From Dimorphilus gyrociliatus (Eukaryota; Annelida; Polychaeta; Dinophilidae), in contig CAJFCJ010000006.1 of NCBI GenBank assembly GCA_904063045.1, positions 558,001 through 622,000 of the forward strand: DNA of 64,000 nt, given 5' to 3'. The translations under genes were made by a program, and so were the position numbers. Below the pieces are notes generated by a model. That model saw only the letters and a program-made list of their open reading frames with translations. It had not been told where the DNA came from and made no database searches. Position 1 is the stretch's first letter, and the number at the start of each line of letters is the position of its first letter. Of this stretch, positions 14,467-25,824 are shown piece after piece.

Positions 14467-15753
14467 ATGTTCAAGCAGGAGCAAGATAGTCCCAACTCGG
14501 AGTCAAAAATTATTGTGGCGTCAATTTTGTCCTCCATGGCGTCAGGTGGAGTCCCTTCTACGTCATGTGTCGTAAGTTTTATTCTCAACATATTTATGAT
14601 ATAGTTAATATGTTACATGTTTTGTTTATAAACTATGTTTCATAAAACTTAAATGAGAATTGAACGATCAGTTTGTAGGAGTTGGAAAAAGACCAATCTA
14701 TTTTTCTCCCAATCAAAATTTCTTGTAAACTGGTAGTTATAAGCAAAAAATACCAGCCATTGATGTATACAAAAGCGATATGAAACATAGTACATTTTGA
14801 ATTATATTAATAAAGCAGCCCATAATTAATTTTTCTAAAATTCACAGACTCCAACGTCAAGCATAAGCAACCTGTTTCAGAGTAATATTCTGACAGGCAC
14901 AACCCCAACTCTCACCCCAACAACTCTGGCTTCAATAGAGCAAAGTTTTGTTGAACTCCAAAGTATTCCTCATTCAACAGAGGCCCAAGATTTGACAAAG
15001 CAAAGCGGTTTCGCACCCCCAATTGTAAACAGAGAACCTATGGTTGTCTCTCAACACATTCAAAATGGTATGGAAAGCGATGACAGCACAACCTATAGTG
15101 ATCCAGAGTGGGCCCCTTCATCAGCCAAACGATTGAGAACTAACAGATCAGGAGGTAGTAATGCATCGTCTATAACTTCTTCTCCTAATCCAAATATTAA
15201 TGAAGAAGACAGTACTCAATATCTATTGAGCGCTCGTGGTAAAGGTCCGAGAAGACACACAGGGCCAAGACCTAAACGCTTAGAGAAGCTAACTTCCGAA
15301 GAGGAAGAAAAAAGAAAAGTTAGAAGAGAGCGTAATAAATTGGCAGCTGCAAAATGTAGACAAAGGGTTGTTAAGATGACTAACGATCTAGTTGGCGAAA
15401 CAGAACAACTGGAAGAGCAGAATGCGACTTTAGAAAGTGAGATTGATAAATTAGAGCAACAAAAAGGGCAACTAGAATTCTTATTGGAACTACACGAAAA
15501 TTCTGAGGCCTGTTTGAAAAACAAAAGCGTTAAAATTGAAGCAAGTAACCGGCCATCATCCCTTCCACTACAAAACAACCCAGTTTCAACACATGACGTT
15601 ATAACGCCATCCCGTTACATTTTAAATACACCAAGTGGAATAGAAACTCTAGCCGATATACACACCGGCCTGACACCATGTTCAACGCAAGCTCAGAGGT
15701 CTGATAGTTCTGGCAGTCCTGAAGTAACTGGAACAATCTTAAACGGACATTAG
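14467..15753 (+). CDS. Fos-family bZIP transcription factor (AP-1 subunit)
   Basis: Exons are 14467-14571 and 14848-15753, phase 0, 336 aa. The N-terminal half contains [14 protein letters not shown], a block typical of invertebrate Fos/kayak. The basic region at residues ~191-210 reads [15 protein letters not shown], the Fos signature including the redox Cys. The zipper (~215-250) continues into QLEFLLELH, again Fos-like. Fos cannot homodimerise well and pairs with Jun to bind TGACTCA. The basic-region tail is RVV instead of the usual RRR/RRV. The promoter carries CRE and AP-1 elements, so cAMP/CREB induction and self-regulation are likely. Confidence 0.93.
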
Positions 15754-16424
15754 GATTACATTCTTAAATGTTAAAATTGATTATTTCTTTCTTTTTTCGA
15801 CTTAAGTTGAATTCGATTGTGTATCATTTGTAAATACATTTAATGAAAATAACTGAATTTGGTCTATTAAAAATATCAAAAACTATTTATTTTATTGTAT
15901 TCTGGGTTGTGTGGCAGCGCCATCTAACGTTGTTGTTTTACAAAAAGCTTCAGAGCGGAAGTTACATCAAGCCTTTTCCGTTTCCACCATCTTGAAAATA
16001 CAGTAGGTTTTGCATTGAAATATTTATCTCAAAATATCAGCTAAATCAGTTTGTGTAGATTATTATACTCCTTTTGTAGTAACGAATTAGACTTTAACTT
16101 AACATTTTTGTGGGTTTTATTTCAAAAATTTTCGTTTATATTGCTGAATTTTTCAATTCATATTCGACATGTTGGAACTATCTCAAGTTAAGCATGCCAA
16201 GAACAACACGAGAACTAATGCATAGTTTTATAATATGTAAAAAAACAGAATATATTTTATTTTTAATTTTAGATAGTTTCAGAGATTCTACTCCTGTAGC
16301 ATACAGGAATTTGTACAGTCTTACCACAAACAACTAAACGCACGAAAGAAAACTTTAAATTTTACCATATTATCGATCAATATGAAATCTTAGCTAAATC
16401 AGACATATTTCTGAATTACAGAAA
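15754..16424 (+). promoter_or_regulatory. Fos 3' UTR, then RpS14 promoter and 5' UTR intron
   Basis: The RpS14 leader probably starts in the pyrimidine-rich stretch around 15971-15990 (TTTTCCGTTTCCACC), a 5' TOP-like motif. A donor CA|GTAGGT cuts after 16002 and an acceptor TTACAG cuts after 16421, just 3 nt before the ATG. The intron of about 419 nt holds no clear snoRNA that I can identify. Confidence 0.55.
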
Positions 16425-16953
<529 letters not shown>

Positions 16954-18149
16954 GAACATGTCAATAAAAGTTGAAAAAAACTTATTTTGTTCGGCATCAC
17001 GTTTTTCTTTGGAGATACTATGGCTGGAATAAAAGCAGTGCAAAATTGATATGAAAAGATATTTTGTAAATTATTTTTACTTAGTTATAAACTAGCTATT
17101 ACTCACTAATTAACATAAGATATATAGACTTAAGAGTATTGTCATTGGATCTGAGTCATTTTTTACAAGTCCTTATAGTGAATAACATTTTAGGTACCAG
17201 GAGTCTGATAACAATGAAACAAAATTTTAAGTTTATATCTATAGAACATTACACAAACTGTTTGTAACAATTTTCTACTAGGTGACTGAGATAATATTCT
17301 TGAATTGAATTAATGTTCATGGTTGATGAAGGTAATTGAAACCATCAGATCAACCTCATACTACTGATATTTTCCTTAAAATTTTCTTATTGGAGGTTTT
17401 ACCTTTTAAAATGTGTAACAAAATATTAGTCCAGCATGCATCTTTCAGTAATATCGTAACTGTGCTCGTTAGCTGTAAATAATTTATGATTCTAAAGACC
17501 TACCCGAGAAGTGAAATCGTTTTACACGGTTCACTTTTGTATGTAATATGATACGATTGTTGTATACTGAAAATTATGATTAGATGTAAATTATAAAGTT
17601 AAAATGTTATTCCACTGGCATTAACAGTACTTTTTAACTTTAATTTTAAGAACAAGTTTCAACTAAATTTCGTTGGTATACTAAGTTCACCCCTTTTTTA
17701 CTCATCCAGATAAAATAGCATTGTTTTAAATATGATGTATATTACAGTATAAACTTATACCTTTTTAAGATTTTTAAAACCTTCCTGATAGCAGATAAAG
17801 TCTATTTCTTATTCCTATAAAAAACACTTCAGTTACCGATGTGCTTGGACCAACTATACAGCTGAAAAAATAACTGGCAGGAATAATTTGCTGTAATAAA
17901 TTTCTTTTTTAATTACAAAATACCCTTCTCAAGACGATAAAAGTTATACGATAATATTGCCGGATATAAGGAGTAATAAAATAAATTGCTTTGTACTGAA
18001 AGCAGTGTAAAAAACTTTACATAAATATATTAATTTAATGCTGAAGTTAACCAATCAGCATCAACCTTTTGATTATAAAGGGAAGAAAACAGATAGCTAG
18101 GAACATTTCAAGAGTCGAATTATTAAGTTACGAATCTACATAAGAGAAA
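16954..18149. other. Intergenic, AT-rich, no gene seen
   Basis: About 1.2 kb without a plausible open frame on either strand and without RNA-gene signatures that I can recognise. Confidence 0.5.
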
Positions 18150-18919
18150 ATGAAATTTACTTCTCTTATAGTTTTTTATCTGCTCTTCGTGATAACGGAT
18201 CAATTTTCAGTGCGAAAGCTAGAATCTGAAGGTAATGGGCATATGTTTCAGAAAATGTGTAACTTTTAAGAGAGTATAAATAAGAAATCAGTGATTGACA
18301 TATATTAAGGAAAAAATTTTGGAAGTGAATGATCGTCTGCCTGAAGTAGTCATAAAATAAGAGAAAACACTTAAACATATTTATGGTATTTTAAGGTTAT
18401 AGCAAACAAAAGTTTAGTGCAAAATGAAGTTATATTACTTTTTATCTTATCGATCACAAACAAGTAAAAAGAAAAGTTATTTATAATTTGATACGTATTT
18501 CAGCTCAACTTGCCGATTAGTATTTCTATCATTCTTTACTCTCATCAAATAAATTAAAAAATTATTTTTTAGAAATATTATGCTCCTCACATCATAGGTG
18601 TCATTTCTAAATGAAGATTTGTTTACAAGATCTTATGGTTTGTTTCTCTCAACAGACAGTCCTTTAATCAGTATAATAAAAAGGTCTATCCGAGAAAACG
18701 ATGATAGAATGCTGAATAAAAGATTTGCTGAAGTTGTCCCAAGTGGTAAGAAACATTCATTCTATACCTTCTTTTAAAATTTTTTAACCAGAGATAGGAA
18801 GATATTATCAAGGCATCATATTTGGGTATAAAAGATCGTATGGCCACACTCCGGATATGTCTATGTGTTTATTTCTCGGTTTAGATGAATGTAAGGACAA
18901 GGATAACAATGCGGGATGA
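18150..18919 (+). CDS. Small secreted peptide (neuropeptide-like) precursor with a Cys-x7-Cys C-terminal peptide
   Basis: Three short exons (18150-18231, 18656-18745, 18792-18919), each with clean GT-AG borders in phase 1, total 300 nt, 99 aa. It begins with a hydrophobic signal peptide (residues ~1-20). The rest is divided by dibasic KR sites: after IISIIKR, after MLNKR and after FGYKR. The last predicted product starts SYGHTPDMSM and contains C-LFLGLDE-C, which could form a disulphide loop, ending without an amidation glycine-basic signal. This architecture is typical of prohormones. I do not recognise the family: allatostatin-C, CCHamide, CCAP and vasopressin have different Cys spacing. 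The gene lies about 0.85 kb upstream of, and in the same direction as, a peptide-type GPCR. Confidence 0.65.
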
Positions 18920-19762
18920 AGATCGTTAAGTTTAGCATTCGATAAGCTTGTCTCTATTTTCCTTTCCTGATTTGACTTAATTACTTATGAAGCAAGAAAT
19001 TGCTTAACAAAAATTTGTATTAATATATTCCCCTTTGTGTTCTTAATTTAATTTTCATTATGGTATGAAAAATCGTAATCGAAAGAAACTGATGAAGAAT
19101 CAAAGATTATATAGTATAACGTATGTTATGCACCAACAAAGTTATTAGCTTTGGACAACCAAAGTATATACACCTAACAATACTAAATTAAAAATTCTTT
19201 AAAAAGAAAATGATTATGATTTTGATCGCTATATATATTAAATCTAAAAATAAATGAATCAATGCGATAGCCATTGATTATTTCATACTGTCAGTTAAGG
19301 ACAACTTGTATTGTTTCATAATTAGATATAATTATTAGACTATCAAGTAAATTAATTATAGATATAACTTATATATTTTATATTATCTCATCTACAAATG
19401 ATCTACATACAATAGTTTTTTAAGTTTTATGTTGTCAATATTGTGAACCGATTGCAGTATTTAATACTGTTACGGAGACATAGTGATATCATATCGAAAG
19501 TGATATTAAAGAGATAAACTTTCCGGAGCAAAAACATAGGTGTGAAAATCACTTCATTAATTCTGTAAAATTAAACACTCGGCGCAAAACATGTAGGGTG
19601 TACGTAGGCATATTTGAATTTCAGTGAAATAATTTATTCAAGTTAAGCTTTTTATCTGTGACAAACAAATGATAAAAAGGTTTGCTCATTTCTCCATGAT
19701 TCCAATTAGAAGATAAAGCAAGGCCTCTTCCCAGTGTTAATCATTCATATATCTTGAGGCGA
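18920..19762. other. Intergenic, AT-rich
   Basis: No gene is seen. It contains the 3' UTR of the peptide gene and the upstream region of the GPCR, which may hold non-coding 5' exons. Confidence 0.45.
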
Positions 19763-20930
19763 ATGAGTTCTGAAATGACATTTTTGAAAAAAGAAGAAAG
19801 AATAAGAGCGTGTGCTGAGATAAATTCAACAGTTTTAAAATTTCTACATTTTCGAAATAGCGTCCATAGAAATCAGACTATACCTTATATTACATTTTTA
19901 TGTTTTATTATGGTAATTGGTATTTTTGGAAATTCTTCTGTAATTCTTGTCTACGTAAAAAAGCGCTTCAAAGCTAATGGAACTCATTTTGTTCTCTCTC
20001 TTGCCACAACCGATCTTCTTGCTTCCCTCGTGGTTTTACCATTTCTTTTACATGAAGCTTGGAGAGTGATTCAGAACAAATAAATAATTTTTACAACTCC
20101 CAAAATTAAAATGCGAATACATAGATATTCTGGTTTCCAATAACTAAAAGCAAAGTTTTAATCTCTGGGTTGGGTCTGCCTTTGCTAGTTAAAATGCTGA
20201 TACAAAAATTTGAATTGAATCACTCTTCAGGGCAAAATACACTTATACCAATGTTCTCATTTGCAAACTTTTGGAGTGGTTCAGACATTCTGTCATTTGT
20301 ATCTCTTGTTTAACTTTAGGTTACGTTGCAATTGATCGGTACTTCTGTATATGCAAACCTCTCACTTTTGTATTGTTTGGTTCAAAAGCTAAGAAAATGA
20401 TGTTTGGAGGTATAATTCTAAGTCCTATTCTAATGACTCCTGTACTGGTCGTGTACGGAACACTGACTAGGACTTTTTCAAATGGTATTATTGGTTGTAT
20501 GTGTGAAATAGATGATGCCTATGTTGGAACGTTAGTTCATGCATCCTTACGAGGAGTACATCTCATACTTTATCTTGGACTAACTGTTGTGATGATGGTA
20601 TGCTACTTCAAAGTATATCGCCAAGTTCGTAATCGTGTACTGCCACACTCTCAGAGAAATAACCGTTTAAGAGAAAAATATCAAATAGCGAAGACGCTGC
20701 TCTTAGTTAGTGTTGTATTTTTATCGACATGGATCCCTTTTTGGATTATTACAATTATTTTTATCATTCGAAAATCATTCTGGATTGAAGCAAGCTGGCC
20801 AGTTCAGAATATTGTAAAGATTGCTAAAACTTTTTATATGGTGAACTACGCCACAGATCCCTTGTTATATGCTTTTTCGTCTGCCATTTTCCGAGATGAG
20901 TTGATCCATATTTTTAAACGCAAATTTTAA
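19763..20930 (+). CDS. Class A (rhodopsin-like) G-protein-coupled receptor, probably peptide-activated, orphan
   Basis: Proposed exons are 19763-20065, a 23-nt microexon 20151-20173, and 20231-20930 (1026 nt, 341 aa). The microexon is inferred: without it the two large exons are out of phase, and with it the first extracellular loop reads RQSFNLWVGAKYTY, giving the expected Trp and Gly ahead of the TM3 Cys. TM1 has IFGNSSV (N1.50), TM2 LATTDLL (D2.50), TM3 starts ICKLLEW (C3.25) and ends AIDRYFCIC (DRY), loop 2 supplies the partner Cys, TM6 has TWIPFW, and TM7 has NYATDPLLY (DPxxY in place of NPxxY). A Trp at 4.50 is not evident. N-glycosylation sequons precede TM1. Subfamily not assigned. 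If the microexon is wrong, the locus may instead be frameshifted. Confidence 0.75.
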
Positions 20931-21188
20931 TTTCATATTCTATAATTTCGCTTAAATTTTTATGGAACTAACAGTCGTGAATGTTTAAACTGTGAATGAA
21001 AAGCTATATCAAGTAGTAGCATTATCTGCTCTTGTTAACTCTAATCTTTACCATTAACTATCCTAATTTATGTAAGTCTTAAAATTGTAGACAAGATTTT
21101 AACTGTATTTTAAAATAGATATTTAAAAAGAAAAACCTAAATAAGACTTATTAAGCATTTTAAAAGTTCTTATTGATTTAGATAATAT

Positions 21189-22028
21189 TTATTCTGATTG
21201 ATCGTCTGTAGCTTTGTTTTCCTCGTTTCCATAAAAGAGTAAAGGAAACATGCCTATTAAACAACCTAAGGATATACCAAATGTACGACCAGCAAGTGTA
21301 GACATTCTTGCACCCCAAGTAGAGGATTGATAAACGCTTAGACGAGGTGTTTCTAACCCACATTTCGAAGCGAGCATTTCGACGTAGCCCGCAAGTCCTA
21401 AACCACCAATATCAGAGACTAAATTTCCAAGGGCTGCTGCAGCCATAGTTGATATTCCAAGTATAACACCCAATTTTAAATCAATATATTCCCCAGCAAT
21501 AATCATTACAAAATTGTCCAAAAATCCGAATCCAAGAAACGGTATGCAATTAGTAAAGAAAACTATTTATGGATATAAATTAATTGACAAATATAATGCA
21601 TTTATGTACAAAACCTTTCCAAAGTTGTGAATTTGATAGTGTAGATTGGCGGTCGTTCACTTGCTCTGAATTTTCAGTACTTTCTGTGATAAAAGTGTAA
21701 AACTATTTTATATCTGAAAGGATGCAAAGATCTTTAAATAGTAATTTATTCTATAAAAGCTTCAAATTTATTGAAGGTAAATTAAATTTTTAGAGCATCT
21801 ACTTATTTCATCTTGTAAATTTTTCAAACTCTTTTGATCCAATCTCATTAAAAAAGACCGAGTTGAGGCTTGATCATGAAATGATGGAGCTACATCTTGA
21901 TATGTGGAACGAATAGCTCTAAGTGGTTCTTGAGCTCTTATTATCGTTCTCCTCACTAGCCAAAATTGATTACAAATTAATTGAAATCGAGTATCCTTCA
22001 TAGTAAGAAATTTTCTAATAGGCAGCAT
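21189..22028 (-). CDS. TMEM65: TMEM65 mitochondrial inner-membrane protein
   Basis: Exons 22028-21803, 21683-21615 and 21562-21189 total 669 nt, 222 aa. The N-terminal exon is basic and hydrophilic, as in a mitochondrial leader. The C-terminal half has the family core: PFLGFGFLDN, GISTMAAAALGNLVSDIGG and LAGYVEMLASK, ending with a last hydrophobic segment (GCLIGMFPLLF). The human homologue is about 240 aa and localises to the mitochondrial inner membrane, where it affects ion handling. Junction phases agree. It diverges from the nischarin-like gene with 166 bp between start codons. Confidence 0.93.
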
Positions 22029-22194
22029 AAGTTCCTTTTACAGATTTTTAGAGAGAATGGAAAAATAAATTCTAATAATATTGTTTTTCAGCCAAAATCG
22101 AGCAGAAACTGGTAATCGGTAAAACACTCAGAAATCTATTTGATGGCGCAGACAACTGTAAATATTAGAAATTATTTGAAGCTTAGTTGGAGCT

Positions 22195-25100
22195 ATGGCT
22201 TATTTTTGTAGACAAGCTGAAGGGTTTGACATAAGAGAAAGCCTTAAAATTGTAGATGCTGAAATAGTAGATAAATATGTGGTTAGTATTTTATACAATG
22301 ACTTATTTTTTCCCATGGAAAAACTATAGGAGCAATCGTTAGGTTTATGTAATTCTGATAAAATCCGGTCGCCACTCATGGACTGTCCGGAGGAGATATA
22401 GCGAATTCCACAAATTACATGATGGACTCGGCTCAATTCTGCCCCATAGTGCTAAACTTCCTCCAAAGAGATTAGTAGGTGGGTGTTTGCTACTCCTTTA
22501 CAGGAATCTTTTCATTTTTATTCGCTTTTTTCAATTTAAGGTTCTGATGAAATATTTTCGAACAGGTAATCTATCAGATTCGGTGATTAGCGAAAGAAAG
22601 TTGCTGCTGGAGAACTACTTACACACGCTTCTTTTACATTTAGAAGATATTCCGAAAGACCTTAGTAACTTTTTATCTTTCGATCGATATGAAATTGAAG
22701 GTGTTACAAAAAAAGCATCGGAACAAATGTTTGATCTGGCTGAACAAATGCTAAGCTCTAACCAACCGTGGCAGATTTGCCCTCTCTTATTGCATTCCGT
22801 CTCGAGCAGGAGGCGGCTACCAGCTCCAAAATCCTTTGACAAGAGATCAGATATGGGTCATTTGATGGATTTTGCAAGTCAAGTGAAAAAAGTGCGAATA
22901 TTGGGCGGTTTGACTCCCATTGGTAAAAGTAATATCAAAGAAGAAGAGCTTAATGTTGACCTTTCCATCTTGCACAACCTAAAAGGGATTATCAGAAATT
23001 ATAAATATTTTTCTATCTGATTTCAGATTCCTTGAGTCAAAAAAATGATTAGTTTTTTTTGTAGTCTTAGGCAACAACTATTTACCTTATAAAGTTCATT
23101 AAAAGTGTAAAGAGAATATTTTTGATTTTCCCTTTTCAGCACTAGAATTAGATACTGTAAAAGGCAGAATTTCTGGTGTAGAGGTAATTAAACAATCTCT
23201 TGAAAGTGTAATTTGTAGACGTACAATTTCACATCTCTCTGATATATTTATTGCTGATGCAACTAACAAAAGCATTTGGAACAAATTGACAAGGTCGGAT
23301 TTAAGCTATAATGGATTAACTAGAATTGACGAGTCCACAAGTCTCTTACTATCTTTGCAAAAACTAAATCTGTCACACAACAGATTGACTTCGATAGATA
23401 ATCTTCATCACCTGAGCGCCCTTGACGAACTCAATCTTTCCCATAATCAAATTGCCGATCTGCCATCAGATATGAGAGCTAAAATTGGTAACGTTACAGT
23501 TCTTAATTTAGCGACTACAGGATTAAGGTGTTTGGCACCTTTGGCAAAGCTCTTTTCACTGAAGGACTTGAACGTTAGTGATAACTTAGTTGCAAGAGTA
23601 GATGATGTTCGTCCCATTGCTGGTATATTATTTACTATTTATTTACTCTATGAAGATGTCACATTATTTGCTCCATAGGGCTTCCTTGTCTTGAGAAGTT
23701 ACAATTAAAGCGAAATCCCCTCACTGCTGAACTTGATTACCGCTTCCGCCTCTTGGAATTACTTAGTCCAAGAGAAAGAGAAGTTCAAGTCGATGGAATT
23801 TTTCCGACTGTACAAGAGATTGATACAGTTGCAGTAAGATTGGCAATGACGAAAGCAAAAATTGCTAGACAAAGTAGTGAGATAAATTTAGTACAGAAAG
23901 AGAGGGGTATTCCTGATGGAGCTGATGCCTCCATTCCTCGTGAGTTTTGAATTGTGTTTAATCGGAATATTAATTAATATTTTATTAAAATAACTAAAGG
24001 TAACTTGCCTGATGTTTCGAATTCAAATTTTGTGGAGCTACTTTTAACTCGCATACCGAACCCAATTGCTGGAGAGAGTCTCGTGTCAGTAATCTGGACT
24101 CCTATTGTACTTCCAACGGCTCCACTGGATACTCTTCCGGCAGTGATTGCAGTTAGTACTCATTCCTTGCACATTCTTCGGGCAAGAGGCTCTCCCGGTC
24201 CATTATGTCATGTTGAACATTTACTGCACATTCCTTTAACAAAAGTTTCAATTACTTATCGTCACAAAGTGTGGGTTAGATTCGAAGATAATGGAATACC
24301 AACATCAGTAGCATTTCGAATGATAGAAGACTTAATTACAACTGTTCAGGCAGTAAATAGAGAATGTAAAGTAGTTTTGGTTCCTGATACAATGCTACTC
24401 AATTGCTTAAGTGAAGAAGGATCAACTTCCCCAGCAAACTTTAATTTCAAAGGAAATTGGAAATCAGTTTATAAAATTTACTTTTAAGAGATATTTTAGG
24501 GTATATAAAACTTTTATGCAAAATTTACTGAACTCCACTTTCCTAAGCAGCTACAGCCAAAGTGAATAACTCATCTGAAACTTCTACAATAATTGTAACG
24601 AAACAGAGAGTAATTTATACTCTAACGGAAAATTTATTTGCGCAAAAACTGAGTTGCAAAGTGAATTCTGTCTTCTCCTTCAAGGATAGCTATAAACTGT
24701 TTCTCTCAGAATCTGAAAGAGGCGATAATGTTTTAACTAATTTCTGTCTTCTTATAGACACGAATTCAGATGTTAATTTACATATTAGGTTTGTATCATA
24801 CCGTGATAGAAGGGATTTTTATCTAGCTTTAGCAAATGCTGAAAAGACCTCAAACGTGTATGAAATGGTCGATGACAAAGAAAGCGATGAAAGTGAGGAA
24901 GAAGAGAGTAATAGCGATATTGAAGGTAATGACATAGAATCAGCTGGAAAGAGGCAAATATCTCCAGTCGGTGGCTTTCAATTTAACTCTGTAGATGTTA
25001 ACAACACTTCAAACAATACTCAAAAGGATTATAATGAGAGCGAGGAAGGAGCGACATGCCCCTTGCAGGCCAATGAAGACACTTCTGTAGAAGAAAACAC

Positions 25101-25212
25101 TATGTCATCTAACTTAATCGTTCTGGATGATGATAAAGACGTCGAGTCAATAGAACATTCAAATTCTACTAGTTCAGAAGAATTCTCTATATATGATCAA
25201 TATAATAATTAA
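22195..25212 (+). CDS. Nischarin (IRAS)-like protein: PX domain plus leucine-rich repeats
   Basis: Seven exons (22195-22281, 22343-22478, 22566-22922, 23140-23622, 23679-23939, 24000-24410, 24551-25212) give 798 aa. Residues ~20-125 form a PX domain (WTVRRRYSEFHKLH and KLPPKR, the phosphoinositide-binding signatures). Exon 4 carries leucine-rich repeats (LQKLNLSHNRLTSIDNL, LDELNLSHNQIADL), then a LRR cap and a KAKIARQ helix. The C-terminal half matches in general layout the PH-like regions of nischarin, ending in a very acidic tail. Nischarin binds integrin alpha-5, PAK and Rab proteins on endosomes. This protein is about half the length of the vertebrate one, closer to invertebrate forms. 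Confidence 0.85.
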
Positions 25213-25330
25213 TCGCACTAATAAAAGCTTAAATTTTAAATATCAAAACTGTTATAAAATACTGTTAATCTAAGTTTGTTAAAGGAAGATTTGTTATGTA
25301 TAAGTGAAACATATACAAGAATGTTGTATA

Positions 25331-25387
<57 letters not shown>

Positions 25388-25404
25388 GAGCCCACCCGGG
25401 GACG
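25331..25404 (+). tRNA. tRNA-Asn (anticodon GUU)
   Basis: This is a 74-nt cloverleaf: acceptor stem GTCTCCG pairs with CGGGGAC (one G-T), D arm GCGC/GCGC with AATCGGTTA loop, anticodon arm TTCGG-CTGTTAA-CCGAA, T arm GGTGG-TTCGAGC-CCACC. The anticodon GTT is at 25365-25367. A Pol III T-run terminator begins at about 25408. There is no intron and no encoded CCA, consistent with a nuclear gene. Confidence 0.98.
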
Positions 25405-25824
25405 TGTTTTTTTTAAAGCCCTATATAAAAGCACTCTTTTCGCTAGTTGTTCGCAATTAAAACAATTTTTTTGTCTCAACCTTATAAAAAAATTTCATCG
25501 TAAAACGTTATATTCTCCTCAGGACCAGTCTTCATCAGGGACAAAAGATATTTGAATATCACTTAATGCAAAAAATTTATATAAGACATATAATCTCTAT
25601 TGTAATAGTTTATACTAAAATACCTAATCAAGTTATATGTAATATAAAAACAGCAAAAGTATAATAACGTTTACAGTATATACAAGAGGTCAAGGTGAAC
25701 ATGGCTGACATTACTCTCTCAATCAAAATATAGAATATATAATCTTAAATTTCCATCATAAATTGAAGTGATAACTCTTATAGCCAATGAATTAAACATA
25801 AATATTATACAAAAAATAACGAAA
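25405..25824. other. Intergenic; tRNA terminator and upstream region of the ZYG11-type gene
   Basis: T-run at 25408-25415, then AT-rich sequence with no further gene seen. Confidence 0.5.
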
